A stretch of DNA of 64,000 bases, taken from Chimonanthus salicifolius. Taxonomy: Eukaryota; Streptophyta; Magnoliopsida; Laurales; Calycanthaceae. The stretch spans positions 48,358,111 to 48,422,110 of the forward strand of contig CM023537.1 in the NCBI GenBank assembly GCA_013350335.1. Reading direction: 5' to 3'. Below the pieces are notes generated by a model. That model was not told where the DNA came from. It did not search any database and worked only from the letters and a program-made list of their open reading frames with translations. Positions 22,844 to 34,987 of this stretch are shown piece by piece. How positions within the stretch are numbered: position 1 is the first letter of the stretch; each line of letters begins with the position of its first letter. A program made the position numbers and the translations under genes.

Positions 22844-23496
22844 TTTTTTTTTTTTTTTTCTAAAGATCTTGAATCAAAAAATTATTTATTGAATTTGATA
22901 AATGCATGCATCTAATAATGTAACATATATTTTATTTGTAATCCTTTAATATGCACATCTATTTTAGAACATAAACTAAAAGTTCCCTATTTAGAGAAGT
23001 TATTTATCAAAAAAATTATTAGGATAGGTATTCTTGGTTGGAATATGTAGAAAATGATAAGCACGATACGTAGGTAATTTTTTTTTTTGAATGAAAGGTT
23101 AATAGATTCATTCAAAGTGGGAAGGCCACAAAGATATACAGTAAACCCACAGCCCAGGCCAAGTAAACATCAGAAGATAACAGGCAAAAAACTCTACAAG
23201 CCAAGAAGGAAAACTGGACCCAGCCCAGAGAATTTCAACCTGGGTCAATAAGCCGATCCTACATAATACAAAAGCCCAAACAAGCTAAAAAGAAAACAAA
23301 TCACAGAGGATCCCAATTTGCAAATACCCCACTTCCATTTTTGCAAGATAAGGGCCTACTTCGAGCCCAACACCTGAGTTGACGAGAGCATCCAAGCTCA
23401 GCAAATATGATTATTTTACACTGAATATTTGTGAGTAATCCATGAATAGCCAAAACATGCGTTTTATACATCCAGGTGGAAGGATATTTAGTGCAA

Positions 23497-23770
23497 TGTA
23501 TTGAACCATCTACAAATCAAGAGCCATAAAACGAAGCAACGACAGCCTTGCACACGGTATCACAGTCTGGGACACGGTAACACGGCAACACAGATCACAC
23601 GGCAATCACAAGGCAAAAGATTTCTTCTCCACTGATTTCTCCATTGTGATTTCTCGTGTATATTTTTGGAATAATTTCCATCTTTGTAATATCTATACAA
23701 TATATTAATAGAAGAAACTCTCTCATGAAAAAGGGAGAAGAGTACACACCATTTTATCGATCTTTGCTTT
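23497..23770 (+). repeat. Copia 5' LTR
   Basis: It begins TGTATTGAACCATC and aligns with 28,761-29,031 along its length. A 12-bp insertion (caatcacaaggc region near 23,604) and a short loss at the right end are the main differences. The right limit is approximate because the last bases have diverged. Confidence 0.85.
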
Positions 23771-23771
23771 A

Positions 23772-23785
23772 TGGTCATCAGAGCC
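23772..23785 (+). other. Copia primer-binding site with one inserted base
   Basis: TGGTCATCAGAGCC equals the initiator-Met site TGGTATCAGAGCC with an extra C. It lies right after the 5' LTR. Confidence 0.75.
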
Positions 23786-23983
23786 ATCCGCCTTTGAGTG
23801 AATCACCGGTGAAAGTTCCATACTTGATCTGCTCACTGATTGAGAACATCAAAACAGGGCTTGCTGCCCCTTTTTCATATCAGACATTCGCGAAGCCTGT
23901 GCTCACGTTAGCCCGTTCCAGATTCAGATCTGCATTCTCAACTTGCATCTTGGATTGCGATCTGGTCGTGCGGCGATGACTGC

Positions 23984-24148
23984 GGCATCAAGTCTTCCCC
24001 TTCTACGGTCTCGATTGCAGATCTAGTTGTGTTATTGTTTCCAGATAGGTTGGGCCAGCACTGTTGAATCAAGCATTCCCCTTCTGCTTGTCTCGGCTGC
24101 AGATCTAGTTGTGTTGTTGTTTCCAGATCGGTTGGGCCAACACTGTTG
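23984..24148 (+). repeat. 82-bp tandem duplication in the Copia leader
   Basis: The block running from atcaag through cagatctagttgtgtt to ggttgggcca(g/a)cactgttg occurs twice in direct order, with gcagatctag at 24,017 and 24,099, so the period is 82 bp. It lies in the untranslated leader between the 5' LTR and gag. Confidence 0.75.
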
Positions 24149-24519
24149 TCATTGTTGTCACTGTCTCCGATCTACACTCCGGCTCATTGCCTCCGCCCGG
24201 CCTCCAAACCTCCCACTCAGATCTGTTCTACAACTGGCTCCTATGCTCGCACGCTACCTGTTTCAGCTGTCCTTCTTCTCGCTCCACTGCTAGAAACGCA
24301 CCCTTTGCTGTTCTCAGCAAGACCTCAGAGCAGGTATCCTGGACCGTGAGTCATCTATCCTCGAGGAACAGAATAGTGCATCCGTGTGCTGCATACACTT
24401 GTCTACCTCTGACAGCTAGTGAATCACTATCTCAAAGTCTCAATCGAGATTTGTCCTTGCCGTCTATTTGTTGGTCGGTTGTATTCTACAAAGACAGCCT
24501 ATTTCTTTTTCCTTTAACA

Positions 24520-25513
24520 ATGGCCTCTTCCTCCACAACAGAGTATCTTTACCGATCCTCCCTCAATGTTGGAAATTTTGTTTCCATTAAACTCACCCAA
24601 ACTAATTTTCTCCTATGGAAAACCCAAATCATGGGCCTCATAGAAAGTCAAGACTTGCTTGGCTTTCTCGATGGAGAACTTTCAATGCCAGATCAACTTC
24701 TTAAAATCCCCTCAACTGCAGATGGTTGTGAGATCACTACCAAACCTAATCTTGATTATATTGCAAGGAGACGGTCTGATAGGCTACTCCATGGATGGAT
24801 TATCGGCACCCTGTCAGAAGTTCTTGGGCTGGTGGTCGGACTTGACACATCAGCCGATGTCTAGCGTGTTTGCTGGACTCATTTGCGCAAGAATCGTAAG
24901 AGAGAATTTTACCTTCTCCAACACCTACAGTTACACTCCAAGGATAATCACTCTATAACTGAGTACCTTCTCCTTTTCAAAAACTACTGTGATGATTTGG
25001 CTTGCCATTGGCAAACCTGTGGATTATCGCAATACGGTCTTTAGTCTTCTCAGAGGACTTGGCAGAGGCTATGAGTCCTTTGTTACTACTATGCTCAAAC
25101 CACCCATTACATCTTATCGGGACCTCATTCCTCTGTTACAAAGTCATGAAACTATGAAAACTCTTCATAGTCCAAGCAACTCATCTCTTCCTAATCATAA
25201 TATGGCGTTTGTTGAATAGCGACCTAGCAGCTCCAATTTCAACCGTGGGACCAACAGGAGAGGAAGAGGAACTGGTAGTTCCTGCGGACAAGGATTTAAT
25301 CAAGGACTATCTCAAGCTGATGGCTACACTCAACTGGGCTATCAGTCAGCTCCTTACAACTGTGGTAGCTATCTTCGACCCTCACAAAAGCCCACTCCTG
25401 ACAAATCACTTAGAGACAGAGAGGAAGTCTGATGCCAAATATGTGACAAACCACGACACACGGCTCTTGAGTGCTGGCATCGATTTAATCAAGTCTATCA
25501 ACCAAATGATGTG
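24520..25513 (+). pseudogene. Copia gag remnant
   Basis: The frame starts MASSSTTEYLYRSSLNVG and has the copia gag core (KLTQTNFLLWKTQIMGLI, then LDGELSMPDQ). It meets a stop at 24,862 and shifts frame near 24,990 and 25,210. A CCHC zinc knuckle (C-x2-C-x4-H-x4-C, CQICDKPRHTALEC) is readable near 25,434-25,476. The intact product would form the capsid and bind RNA; this copy cannot. Confidence 0.8.
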
Positions 25514-28500
25514 ACTCAAGCCCTTGTAGCCACTTCTCTCAATGATAACCCAGACAAGACTTGGTTTCTTGACACCAGGGCAACGTCTCATATGACATCA
25601 GATCCTGGTAAGCTCACCTCTCTTGTTCCGTATCATGGCCCTAATAGGGTGTTTGTTGGTAATGGTAATTTGCTTGATATCTCTCATATTGGATCCATAA
25701 ATATTGAAATGGGAAATTCAAATCTACATCTAGATCATGTTCTGGTGGTCCCTGCAATAAAAAGGAACTTGTTATCTGTTAGTCAACTTACCTCTGATTA
25801 TCCTTATATAGTTGAGTTTGATTCTCGTGGGTTTGTGATCAAGGACAGAAAAACAGGAGTCGGGATTGCCTCAGGAAGTAGGACTAGTGGATTGTATGCT
25901 CTTCAGCCCTAGGAAGAGGCAGCTATGTTTTCTACCAGATTTCGCTCTGCAACTGATAGTGTTTGGCATCAACGACTTGGCCATCCTCAGTCACGGGTAG
26001 TAGAATTTTTGAAGAAAAATAAGCTCATTTTAAGCATTAGTAAAAATAAGGTTGACCTTATATGTAATAGTTGTCAGATGGTTAAGGTCTGTCGTCTTCC
26101 TTTTATTCAATCTCATGATGTTGCAATGAACCATTTGGAGTAATTCATAGTGATTTGTGGAGACCCTCTCCAGTAACCTCTTTTCAAAGATTTCGTTATT
26201 ATGTGATATTTGTGGATGAATGCACTCGGTACACATGGCTCTATCCTCTCAAGCACAAGTCAGGTTTTTTAAAGTGCTTTATTATGTTCTAGAAACTTAT
26301 TGCTACTCAGTTTGACAAGAAAATTCAGATTTTTCAATCCGATGGTGGTGGTGAATTTTCTGGTTCAAAGTTCAAAACCTTTTTGTCCGATCTAGGCAGT
26401 AAATATCAAATGTCTTGCCCATATACTCCTGAACAAAATGGGTTAGTTGAATGCAAACATAGCAATATCACTGAGTTGGGCATTACCATGATGTTCCATG
26501 CTCATCTCCCTCAGCGATTTTGGGTTGAGGCTTTTACTACTGCTGCATGGTTGATTAATAAACAACCTCTCGGGTTTTGGATTGGAAAAGTTCGTATGTA
26601 ACTTTATTTTCTAAACATCCAGACTATAGCTCTCCGCGGACTTTTGGCAGTAAGTGTTTTCCCTATCTTCAAGATTACACTAAGAATAAGTTTGAACTAG
26701 ATTACACTAAGAATAAGTTTAAACCACGGTCTCTTCCATGCATCTTTTTGGGCTACAGTGAACATTACAAGGGCTACCGGTGTTACTATCCGCCAACCAA
26801 TCGCGTTTATCTCTCGCGGCATGTGGTCTTTGATGAATCAAGTTTTCCCTTCCATAACCTAAGGTCACTTTACACTTCTTCACATACTACTACTGACCTG
26901 ATTGAGTTCTCTGACTGGTTTATAGATACTATAGTGGCAGTAACGGCCTCTCCCACATCTTCCACTATTTATGACACAAGAAGTCCACCCCCTTCTGATC
27001 CTATCACTACCGATCCAGAGGCTAGAGACAGTGATATCTCTACTGCGGATGATTTCGTTCAACCCCCTACGGTGTCTATTTGTGCGACAAATCAACCTAC
27101 ATGTGATGATCAACCTCTCCCATCAGACCACTCTCCAATGCCACTTGCAGCTGATGATATTTCTCCAATGCCACTTGCTGCTGATGATATTTCTCCACTG
27201 CCACTTGCTGCTGATGATATTTTTCCCTCCACTATGAGTTCTATGTTGTCTCCTACTGGCATCTCTTCCAGTGCAAGCTCACATTCCCCTAGAGCAACTT
27301 GTTGCAGCCATGGTATTATTAAGCCTAATCCTAAGTACTTTAATTTTGATTATTGTTTGTTGGCCCAATCCATACCATTAGAACCTAAGTCTATTATCTC
27401 CTCTCTAAAACACCCTGGTTGGACTGCTGCTATGCAAGACGAACTATTGGCTCTTTCTCTCAATGATACTTGGGATTTGGTTCCCCGACAGTCCACCATG
27501 AATGTTCTTGGTTGTAAGTGGGTATTCAAAACAAAACTCAAGTCTGATGGTTCTTCGGATCGATTAAAGGCACGCCTTATTGCAAAAGGATTCAATCAGA
27601 TTTCCGGCATTGACTTCTCTGAAACGTTTTCTCCTGTTGTCAAGGCTGTTACAATTCGACTTATTCTCACCGTGGCTTTAGCTCATAATTGGGAGATTCG
27701 ACAATTAGACGTTAAAAATGCTTTTCTTCATGGGCATTTAACTGAGCCTGTATTTATAGAGCAGCCTCTAGGATTTAAAGATCCTCTGCAGCCAACTCAC
27801 GTATGTTGTGCTCTATATGGGTTGCGCCACGCTCCACGCGCATGGTTTGATTGATTTAGCACCTTTGTTTTGAGACTGGGCTTCTACTGTAGCACCGCTG
27901 ACACCTCGTTATTCATTCATCATGGTCGCCAAGGTACATTGTTTTTATTATTATATGTCGATGACATCACTATTATAGGATCCAACCTTGTCCTGCTTCA
28001 TGGCTTTATTCGGTAGCTTAGTCAGGAGTTTGCAATGAAAGATCTTGGTCCTTTCCACTATTTTTTGGGCCTCTTGGTTATCCCTTTCTCTTGTGGTTTA
28101 TTTCTCAACCAGACAAAATATGCTTTTGATCTTTTGGATCGTGCTCAGATGATTGGTTGCAAGCTTGTCTCCACACCTATGGTCACAAAGTGGCGACCAA
28201 GTTCTACTGATAATGACATCTATCCGTATCCTTCCTTTTATCGCAGCATTATTGGTGGCTTACAATATCTCACTATCACTCGTCCTGATATTTCTTATAG
28301 CGTCAACTCTGTCTCTCAACATATGCATCAATCTATTGTTCTGCATCTTCAGATGGTGAAGCGGATTCTTCGTTATATTCATGGGACGATCACTATTGGG
28401 TTTTGTCTTCTGACTCACTGTCCTATGCAACTCTATGCCTTCTCTGGTGCCGATTGGGTTGGTTGTCCAACCACATGCTGCTCTACCACTCGTTTTTGTA

Positions 28501-28844
28501 CTTATCTTGGTGGCAATTGTATCTCCTGGACTGCTAAGAAACAACCTATTGTTGCTATGTCTAGTACTGAGGCAGAATATCGTGCGCTCGCCTCCGCTGC
28601 TGCTGAACTCACATGGCTCACCTACCTTATTCGTGATCTCGGCCTTCATATTTTATCCATTCCACTGCTTTACTCAGATAATATCTCGGCATTACATCTC
28701 ACCATAAATCCTATTTTTATGCTCGTACGAAACATACCTCCCCGTCTCAGTTTGTGGGGGGATATTAAGCCATCTACAAATCAGGAACCGGAAAAGGAAG
28801 CAACGACTGCCTTGCACACGGTATCACAGTCTGACACACGGTAA
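25514..28844 (+). pseudogene. Copia pol remnant: protease, integrase, RT, RNase H
   Basis: Protease shows WFLDTRATSHM near 25,562, where the family has D-S/T-G-A, so the glycine is lost. The pre-integrase zinc region (VWHQRLGHP, CNSCQMVK) lies near 25,960-26,090. The integrase core has SDLW, QSDGGGEF and EQNGLVE, keeping the D,D,E triad (26,150-26,460). Reverse transcriptase runs from WVFKTKLKSDG (27,520) through LDVKNAFLHG to YVDDITIIG (about 27,955). RNase H ends in SSTEAEYRAL (about 28,560). Stops lie at about 25,910, 26,141, 27,852 and 28,018. The order integrase before RT identifies copia. Confidence 0.9.
28751..28760 (+). other. Copia polypurine tract
   Basis: The G-rich run gtttgtggggg directly precedes the 3' LTR, the position where plus-strand cDNA is primed. 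Confidence 0.6.
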
Positions 28845-29031
28845 CACGGCAACACAGATCACACGACAAAAGATTTCTTCTCCACTGATTTCTCCATTGT
28901 GATTTCTAGTGTATATTTTTGAAGTAATTTCCATCTTTGTAATATCTGTACAATATATTAATAGAAGAAACTCTCTTATGAAAAAGGGAGAAGAAAACAC
29001 ACAATTTTATCAATCTTTGTTGTTCTCTACA
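28761..29031 (+). repeat. Copia 3' LTR
   Basis: It begins GATATTAAGCCATC and ends ctctaca, aligned with 23,497-23,770. Beyond 29,031 the LINE sequence resumes. Confidence 0.85.
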
Positions 29032-29396
29032 ATGCATGTCAATCGATTATCTACAACCCACTTGCAGAACAAAGAGAGCAATCCCTTTTTGCGAACAACT
29101 TGCAATCCGGATTGAATGGCGAGCATAAAGCTTACAATGGTATCACCAGATGTTTGCGACCACAAAAACATCCCAGAGCATGAATGATTGGATAGATTAG
29201 CCCCGATACAAGACTGATTGCAAATAGCAACGCGATCTATGAGAAGGCTCGATATAAACTGACTAGTAGATCTGTCCGAGAGAGGTATACTATTATTGTG
29301 GGACATCAGAGGAGCAGGGGGAGATCCCAAACAGCTGAGAATAGATCCCCAGCCTTGTAAACATCATCATTAGATAGAAGAAAGAAAAGACGCTCC

Positions 29397-30158
29397 CTAA
29401 TAGAGTATTGCATGGGATCTGGTGCTGTTCTGGAAGATGCGATGCTTTCTCTCTGTCCAGATGTGCCACACAACAGCAGGAAGAGTTAGATTTACCGTAA
29501 GCTTTTGAAGACGGGAATTCATGGCAGATGTAAGAGCGAAATGATCCTTAAGAATGTTATGAGATTGCCTTGAAAAACCACAATTTTCAGGGATTAAATC
29601 ACAAATGTTTATAACAAAACTACATTCCAACAAATGATTGGCAGTTTCACTATCAGAATTACAAAAAATGCAAGCCAGATCACATTGTATGCCAATACTA
29701 TGAAGCTTGAATCTAGTCTTGAGTCCTGAATTGAACAATATCCAAGCAATAAAAGAGTGTCGATTTATACAACGAGGGAACCATGTGCTTTTAACCCAAG
29801 GCGGCTCATCTGAAGTAGGAAGGGAGGCTTCATAAGCAAAAGAAAGGGAGAAGCATCCACTTTTATCAGCCACCCAGAGAATTTGGTCATCAGCCAGAAT
29901 TCTAGGAAATCTAAAAGCTTCAATCCTACTCCAGACATCTGTCATTCTTGCAAAGATTGGAGTGGGCAACTTCCAAGAACCATTGTGAATCAACTCACAA
30001 ACTGAAATATATCTGTCCAGACCCAATTGATAAATCAGTTGATTTCCAAATAGATCAACAAGGAAAACACCAGGATCAATCCATGGGTCTAACCAGAATC
30101 TGATCTTTCTCTCATTTCCAATGGCATGAATGATATGTGACTTTGCTACATCCCTCAC
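29397..30158 (-). pseudogene. LINE C-terminal zinc-binding domain (zf-RVT)
   Basis: A 253-aa open frame on the minus strand has the features of the plant LINE domain after reverse transcriptase: RFWLDPWIDPG near the start, the W-F-P-R...F-I-A-W-I-L block, and the cysteine-histidine motif CIFCNSDSETANHLLEC (residues about 162-178). The domain is thought to help bind nucleic acid. It is the longest intact piece of this LINE, but upstream stops separate it from the RT core. Confidence 0.85.
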
Positions 30159-31380
30159 AGCTATGATAGATTTTCAAGCCCATGAGTATTTGCAGTTTTG
30201 TTTGATACTCCAAAAATTTTTGCCTATAATGTATTTAGCATGGATCTACCTTATCCAAATGCTTTCTTTACCAGTTGCAATGTCCCAGGTTTGCTTCATG
30301 AGACAGGCAAAATTTATCTGCTTGATTCACCTCAATCCCAAGCCACCCTTTATTTCGGAGAACAAATCCTTTCCCAAGCTATTGTGTGCACTGGCTTCTT
30401 TATATGATCAGCCCACAAGAAGGATCTCATAAGTTTCTCAATTTGCCCAATATTTGTGGAGACCATTGATTGTAGATTTAAGAAGCTCAAGTCTACCAAA
30501 ATAAGAAAGGAGTTTACTTATCTAATTACTCATACGGCTGTGAACCTTGGAAATCAAATTAGAGCAATCAGATACGAAGTCTAGCAGAGAAGAGAGGAAG
30601 TCCAAGGTATTTGAGAGGCAGCATAGCTTCTTGCATTCCAAGGATGTGACAAATTTCATTTCTATAGTTTGATGAACCAGAGAATATAACTTGACTTTTA
30701 GAGTAGTTTACAGACAGTCCAGAGAAAGAATGGAAGTCATCCAAGAGATGTTTAAGTGCTCTAGCTGAATCTCAATTAGCACCACAAAATATCATTAAAT
30801 CATCAGCAAATAAGAGGTGCGTTATGGTAATGTTACCTCTCTTGAAGGGACAAGATATAGAGCCTCAACACATTTAAGTAGACACAAGATAAGCTCTCCA
30901 TAACAATGCATAAAAGAAGGGGGGGAAAGTGGATCACCCTGCCTTAGACCCATCGAACTTTGAAAGAAGCCATGAGGAGTACCATTAACTACAACTGAGA
31001 AAGCAGGATCAATTATACATTTAGAAGTCCAGCTAATCCATGAAGGGAGGAGTTCATTTGTCTAAGAATGTGAAAGAGGCAGTTCCATTTAACATTGTCA
31101 AATGCTTTGCGTAAGTCGATCTTAATACACATTCTAAGTGGCCCATGGCCTAAGTGAATACCCCAGAGAAGATCATGTAACAAGATATTCTCAGTGAGGC
31201 TTCGAGATTGATGGTAACTAATGAGTTTGGGCATGAGGGCTTTAAATCTATTGACAAGAATCCGAGAAATCATTTTGTATATTTCATTTGAGAGAGCAAT
31301 GGGATGAAACTGTTCAAGTTTATTTGCAGCACCTGTCTTAGGAATAAGGACCAAGAAAGAGGTTTTTACTAATGACAACA
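30159..31380 (-). pseudogene. LINE reverse transcriptase core, broken
   Basis: On the minus strand the start encodes LVKTSFLVLIPKTG, HPIALSNEIYKMISRILVNR and KIDLRKAFDNVKWN (31,013-31,380), then GLRQGDPLSP at 30,931-30,951 and the catalytic FADD at 30,799-30,810. These are reverse transcriptase blocks 1-5 in order. Several frameshifts and stops break the frame. The enzyme would copy LINE RNA at the nicked target. Confidence 0.88.
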
Positions 31381-34300
31381 TGTAACGTCCCACCCTTTTT
31401 CACTCACCGAAAATCAGAGTATATTTTTTTTTATAAAAAGTGAGAGAGAGCGGGAACGTCACGACGCAAGCTAAGTCCGGTTTTACAAACCCGACCCTTA
31501 ACTGGCAAACAAATACGTGTGCGTGGACCAAGTCCATTAAAACAGTTCACACGCTTATTAATTTAACTACGTAATTATTATATGGAACAGGGAATGGAAA
31601 TGACAGTGGACGTGAAGGAAGCCAAGCTTAGGAGCTTGGGTAGATTGTGTTTATTTTACTTAATTTATTTTGGAACAATGTATTTGAGATAATTAGCAGG
31701 GCGTTAATCAACGCGCCCAGTAGGAAGTCCAAATAGGGTTATACACATATGATTAATATAAAAATCAGAATAAGAGCATCATATTTAAACTGTAACATAT
31801 CATAGTACCAAAAATAGCGCATGATAAACATATCCAAACCATGCAAATGTATGTGACATGTCATGGGTGTCATATGCCAATGACCCCCTCCCAATCTCCA
31901 TATCAACACCATACAAATCATAATAACATTTTCCTTGATATCATGAAACCATATCAAGGTGTTCCCTTGGCCATTTACGTCCGTAATGTTTTGTGACGGC
32001 ACCACCAGGTCACTGTTATACCTCCCCACGTGTGTTAATAGGAATTACCGATGGAGCGTGGACTCCTCCCTCTGGGCAGGGTTTTTGGACTAGTTACCCC
32101 GGAACCCTTTGGCCCAATTACGCTGTACCCCTATCTAGCAATTCCAGACAAGGCCAATATATCAATGGTTCACATAGCTTTTTCCAAGCTAGTTTTCAAG
32201 CCCCAAGTCATATCCGGACAGTTCATAACTTGGCTTACTGCCCTCATATACTCCCTCCCATGCCATGCATGAGATCATGAATGCAAAAATGTCATTTCAT
32301 GTCAAATCATATTGAAATTCAGCTCATAAAACTTATACCATTTGATTTACCAAAATAAACATTGTACTAAAATAAAAACCAGTAACATATAAGATCCATA
32401 TGCATCTCAATAAGGTAGGAATCCTACCAAATCCCAGTATAGTATCCTTGTTGTTTGTGACGTGACGTGCAACGATTACGTCAAAACCACTCACACACCC
32501 GTTTACGAAATCTCTTTACCTTAAATGAATTCAATCATATACAATAATCAATTTAATTATCCATTTGATTTAAATCATCCCTTACATCTTTCTAGTTAGA
32601 CTGAGGTTTCTGGAAACATCATATAAAAATCAACTTTTCATTTCAGTCGACTGAATCACGCTCAGCTATAGTGTTCTGCCATACCGCAGACTTTCAGTGG
32701 ACTGAAATACATTTTCAGTCTGCTGAACTCCAACTCAGTACTGTTATTCTTTGACTCACTAACATTTCAGTCTACTGAATCACAGATTCAGTCTGCTGAC
32801 TCTGAGTCAAACCCATTATATCCTCGGTCAAACCCCTTTCAGTCGACTAATCACAAATTCAGTCGGCTGACTTTGGATCATATTAACTGTGCATTAGGCC
32901 AGTATAGATTCAGTCGACTGAATCCATGATTCAGTCGGCTGAATCATCAGCCAACAATTTACGTGTTTGCTAAGTAATCATTCAATCGACTGAATCAAAG
33001 ATTCAGTAGGCTAAAACATGTCAGATCCCCTTACTTCTTTGATACGTCTTTTTTCAGTCGACTAAATCCCATATTCAGCCTGCTGAAACATCATTATACC
33101 CCTTATATTTTAATCCAGACATGGTTCAGTCGACTGAATCCAAACATTCAATTGGTTGAAACTCCCAGAATTGGTTTTCTGTCTTCCGCCACACCAGTTC
33201 AGTGGACTGAATCCCTGATTCAGTCGACTGACTGTTTGTCAGTCTACTTTGTTTGTATATTTGGCTTGACCCTTCCTCATGGAATCCATTCCTTATCATT
33301 TTTAAACATAAATAAAGCCATTCACCCACTCTCAGTGAGTTCACTCTATCCTCTAGCCAAAGCTAGAGTCTTTTCACAATCTATTCCTATCTTAAGCCAT
33401 TAAACATAATTATAAATTTAATCCCTTGGTTGTTGGTTTCCAACACATGTCCATTCCATGGCTTATAACAGTTTAGCCATCCATTCCATGGATTGTGTAA
33501 CCCATAGATTCGGCCATTCCATGACCAAGTCTATGGTTCACCCTTAACCTTAATCATCCATTGTTTTTAAGCTTAAGCCCGTCTCCTCCTTTCTTTTGCT
33601 CTGTCTTTACTCCTCAGTCCTTCTCATTCTCTTCTTGTTCTTCAGCAACATTCTCCAAGTATTGATGGTGTAGATGGAAAAGAGATAGAGAAGAAGATGA
33701 GAGAACTCTCTTGTTTCCAAAAGGTGAAATTCGGCCAAGGGTGTGATGTGCCCCTTGGTTGGCATCCCTTTGTAACAGCCCAAAACTCTCCATCTTTCCT
33801 CATAATGTTTCCTTTGACCAATGAGTCCCTTGGCTTAACCAAGGAAACTCTTGGCTTAAACCAATGAGTCCCATTGTATTCCCAACGTGTGCATGGTTCC
33901 ATGTCCCTTGAGATGGAGACTTTCCATCTTCCTCTTCAACTCACCTTATTTACTCAATTGAACTCACTCACTCGAGCAACTTTAATTCTTTTAAACTCAA
34001 CACTTGTACTTAATTAAATTCGAACTCAATTGAGCTCACTAATGGTGGACCAAGTCAACCATGACCTAGCCGATCATGCATGTGGTGACAACATGGCACG
34101 TGGGTCCCATCATTGCCATATCACTTGATGATGTGGCACCTTGCCTAGTTGGCTTCCATGCATGTCACATCACCCACTTGCCACCTCACTTGATGATGTG
34201 GATTTGAGTCTTAAATTGGGTAGCTGATCCAATTAATTAAACCTTACCCATTTACTTAAAATCAACTCATCTATGACCCATTGAGTCCCAATTGGGCAAT

Positions 34301-34499
34301 TGGCCCATTTAATCACATTTACCCAATTACTTCTAAATCAAATCCTATCCATGATCCATTGGATCTTAATTGGGTTATTGACCCAACTCCTTTACCCATC
34401 TAAGGTCTATTTCATCCATAAATCTTAAATTCAATCAATTTAACAATTTAAATAGACAAAATCCAATATATTTATGCATTGAAAAATCAGGGTGTTATA
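31381..34499 (-). mobile_element. Solo LTR of a gypsy-type element, 3,119 bp
   Basis: It starts TGTAACGTCCC and ends GGGTGTTATA, the inverse-style ends of plant gypsy LTRs, and is bounded by a perfect 5-bp duplication CAACA (31,376-31,380; 34,500-34,504). It splits the LINE reverse transcriptase between GDVV and MLSLVKT, so the pre-insertion site is certain. No gag, pol, primer site or second LTR is inside, hence a solo LTR. By similarity of internal words to the LTR at 61,449 it is read as minus orientation. It carries the paired-dyad array at 32,642-33,250. Confidence 0.85.
32642..33250. repeat. Paired-palindrome array, eight 72-bp units
   Basis: First dyads (TTCAGTCGACTGAATC type) start at 32,693, 32,766, 32,838, 32,909, 32,981, 33,053, 33,125 and 33,198. 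Second dyads (TTCAGTCGGCTGAA type) start at 32,714, 32,787, 32,858, 32,930, 33,002, 33,074, 33,147 and 33,219. The period is 71-73 bp and the distance within pairs 20-22 bp. One extra dyad lies at 32,642. The roughly 36 bp between pairs differ in every unit. It is non-coding and inside a solo LTR. Confidence 0.92.
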
Positions 34500-34504
34500 C
34501 AACA

Positions 34505-34982
34505 TCTCCAATTATTTTCCAACATTTATGGAAGAAGATAAGGTTGAAACCATTTGGTCCTGGTGCTTTATGGGGATTGGAATTGAAGACAACATAAAGA
34601 ATTTCATCAAGGGTAACTGGGGATGACATTGATGCAGCCTCATTATCATCAATCCTACTGGAAACACTTAACTGGCTAAAGGAAGAAGGCAGATCATCAG
34701 CAATAAGGGAATGAGAAAAAAGAATTGTTAGAATGAGAGAGAGCATCAGCAGCATGCTTTATTTGGCAACCTCTGAACAGTCATTGTCATAAGCCATTTG
34801 AGCATGATACAGATTTGTTCGAGCATCAGAGATTCTTTTCGAAGAATTGGGTTTACTCTTATGCCAGCTGCATAGGGCTATTTTTTATTCAATTCTCTTC
34901 ATACCCAAGGTGGAGTTGGACCAAGAGAATTTACCCCATGAATGGAGAAGTCTAAAAGGTTAGCTCGCTCAATACAGTGATT
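34505..34982 (-). pseudogene. LINE region before and at the start of RT
   Basis: The minus strand encodes ASMSSPVTLDEILYVVF, then HKAPGPNGFNLIFFHKCW and KIIGDVV, the well-known entry to the plant LINE reverse transcriptase. Upstream, a degraded linker (RISDARTNLYHAQ-like) runs to the TRIM at 34,988. The next part of the protein continues beyond the solo LTR at 31,380. Confidence 0.85.
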
Positions 34983-34987
34983 AAACT

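Larger units (their letters stand above)
23497..29031 (+). mobile_element. Ty1/copia retrotransposon, full length but decayed
   Basis: LTRs of about 270 bp lie at 23,497-23,770 and 28,761-29,031, sharing long blocks such as cttgcacacggtatcacagt and gaagaaactctct. They flank a primer site, gag, protease, integrase, reverse transcriptase and RNase H in copia order. Flanking 5-mers gtgca and atgca agree at 4 of 5 positions. It is nested in the minus-strand LINE. In-frame stops in gag and pol show it can no longer move by itself. Confidence 0.93.

Noticed and set aside
32642..33250. CRISPR array
   Set aside because: Repeat and spacer lengths of about 36 bp look right, but the repeats are two degenerate dyads, the DNA is a plant LTR with a target duplication, and there are no cas genes.
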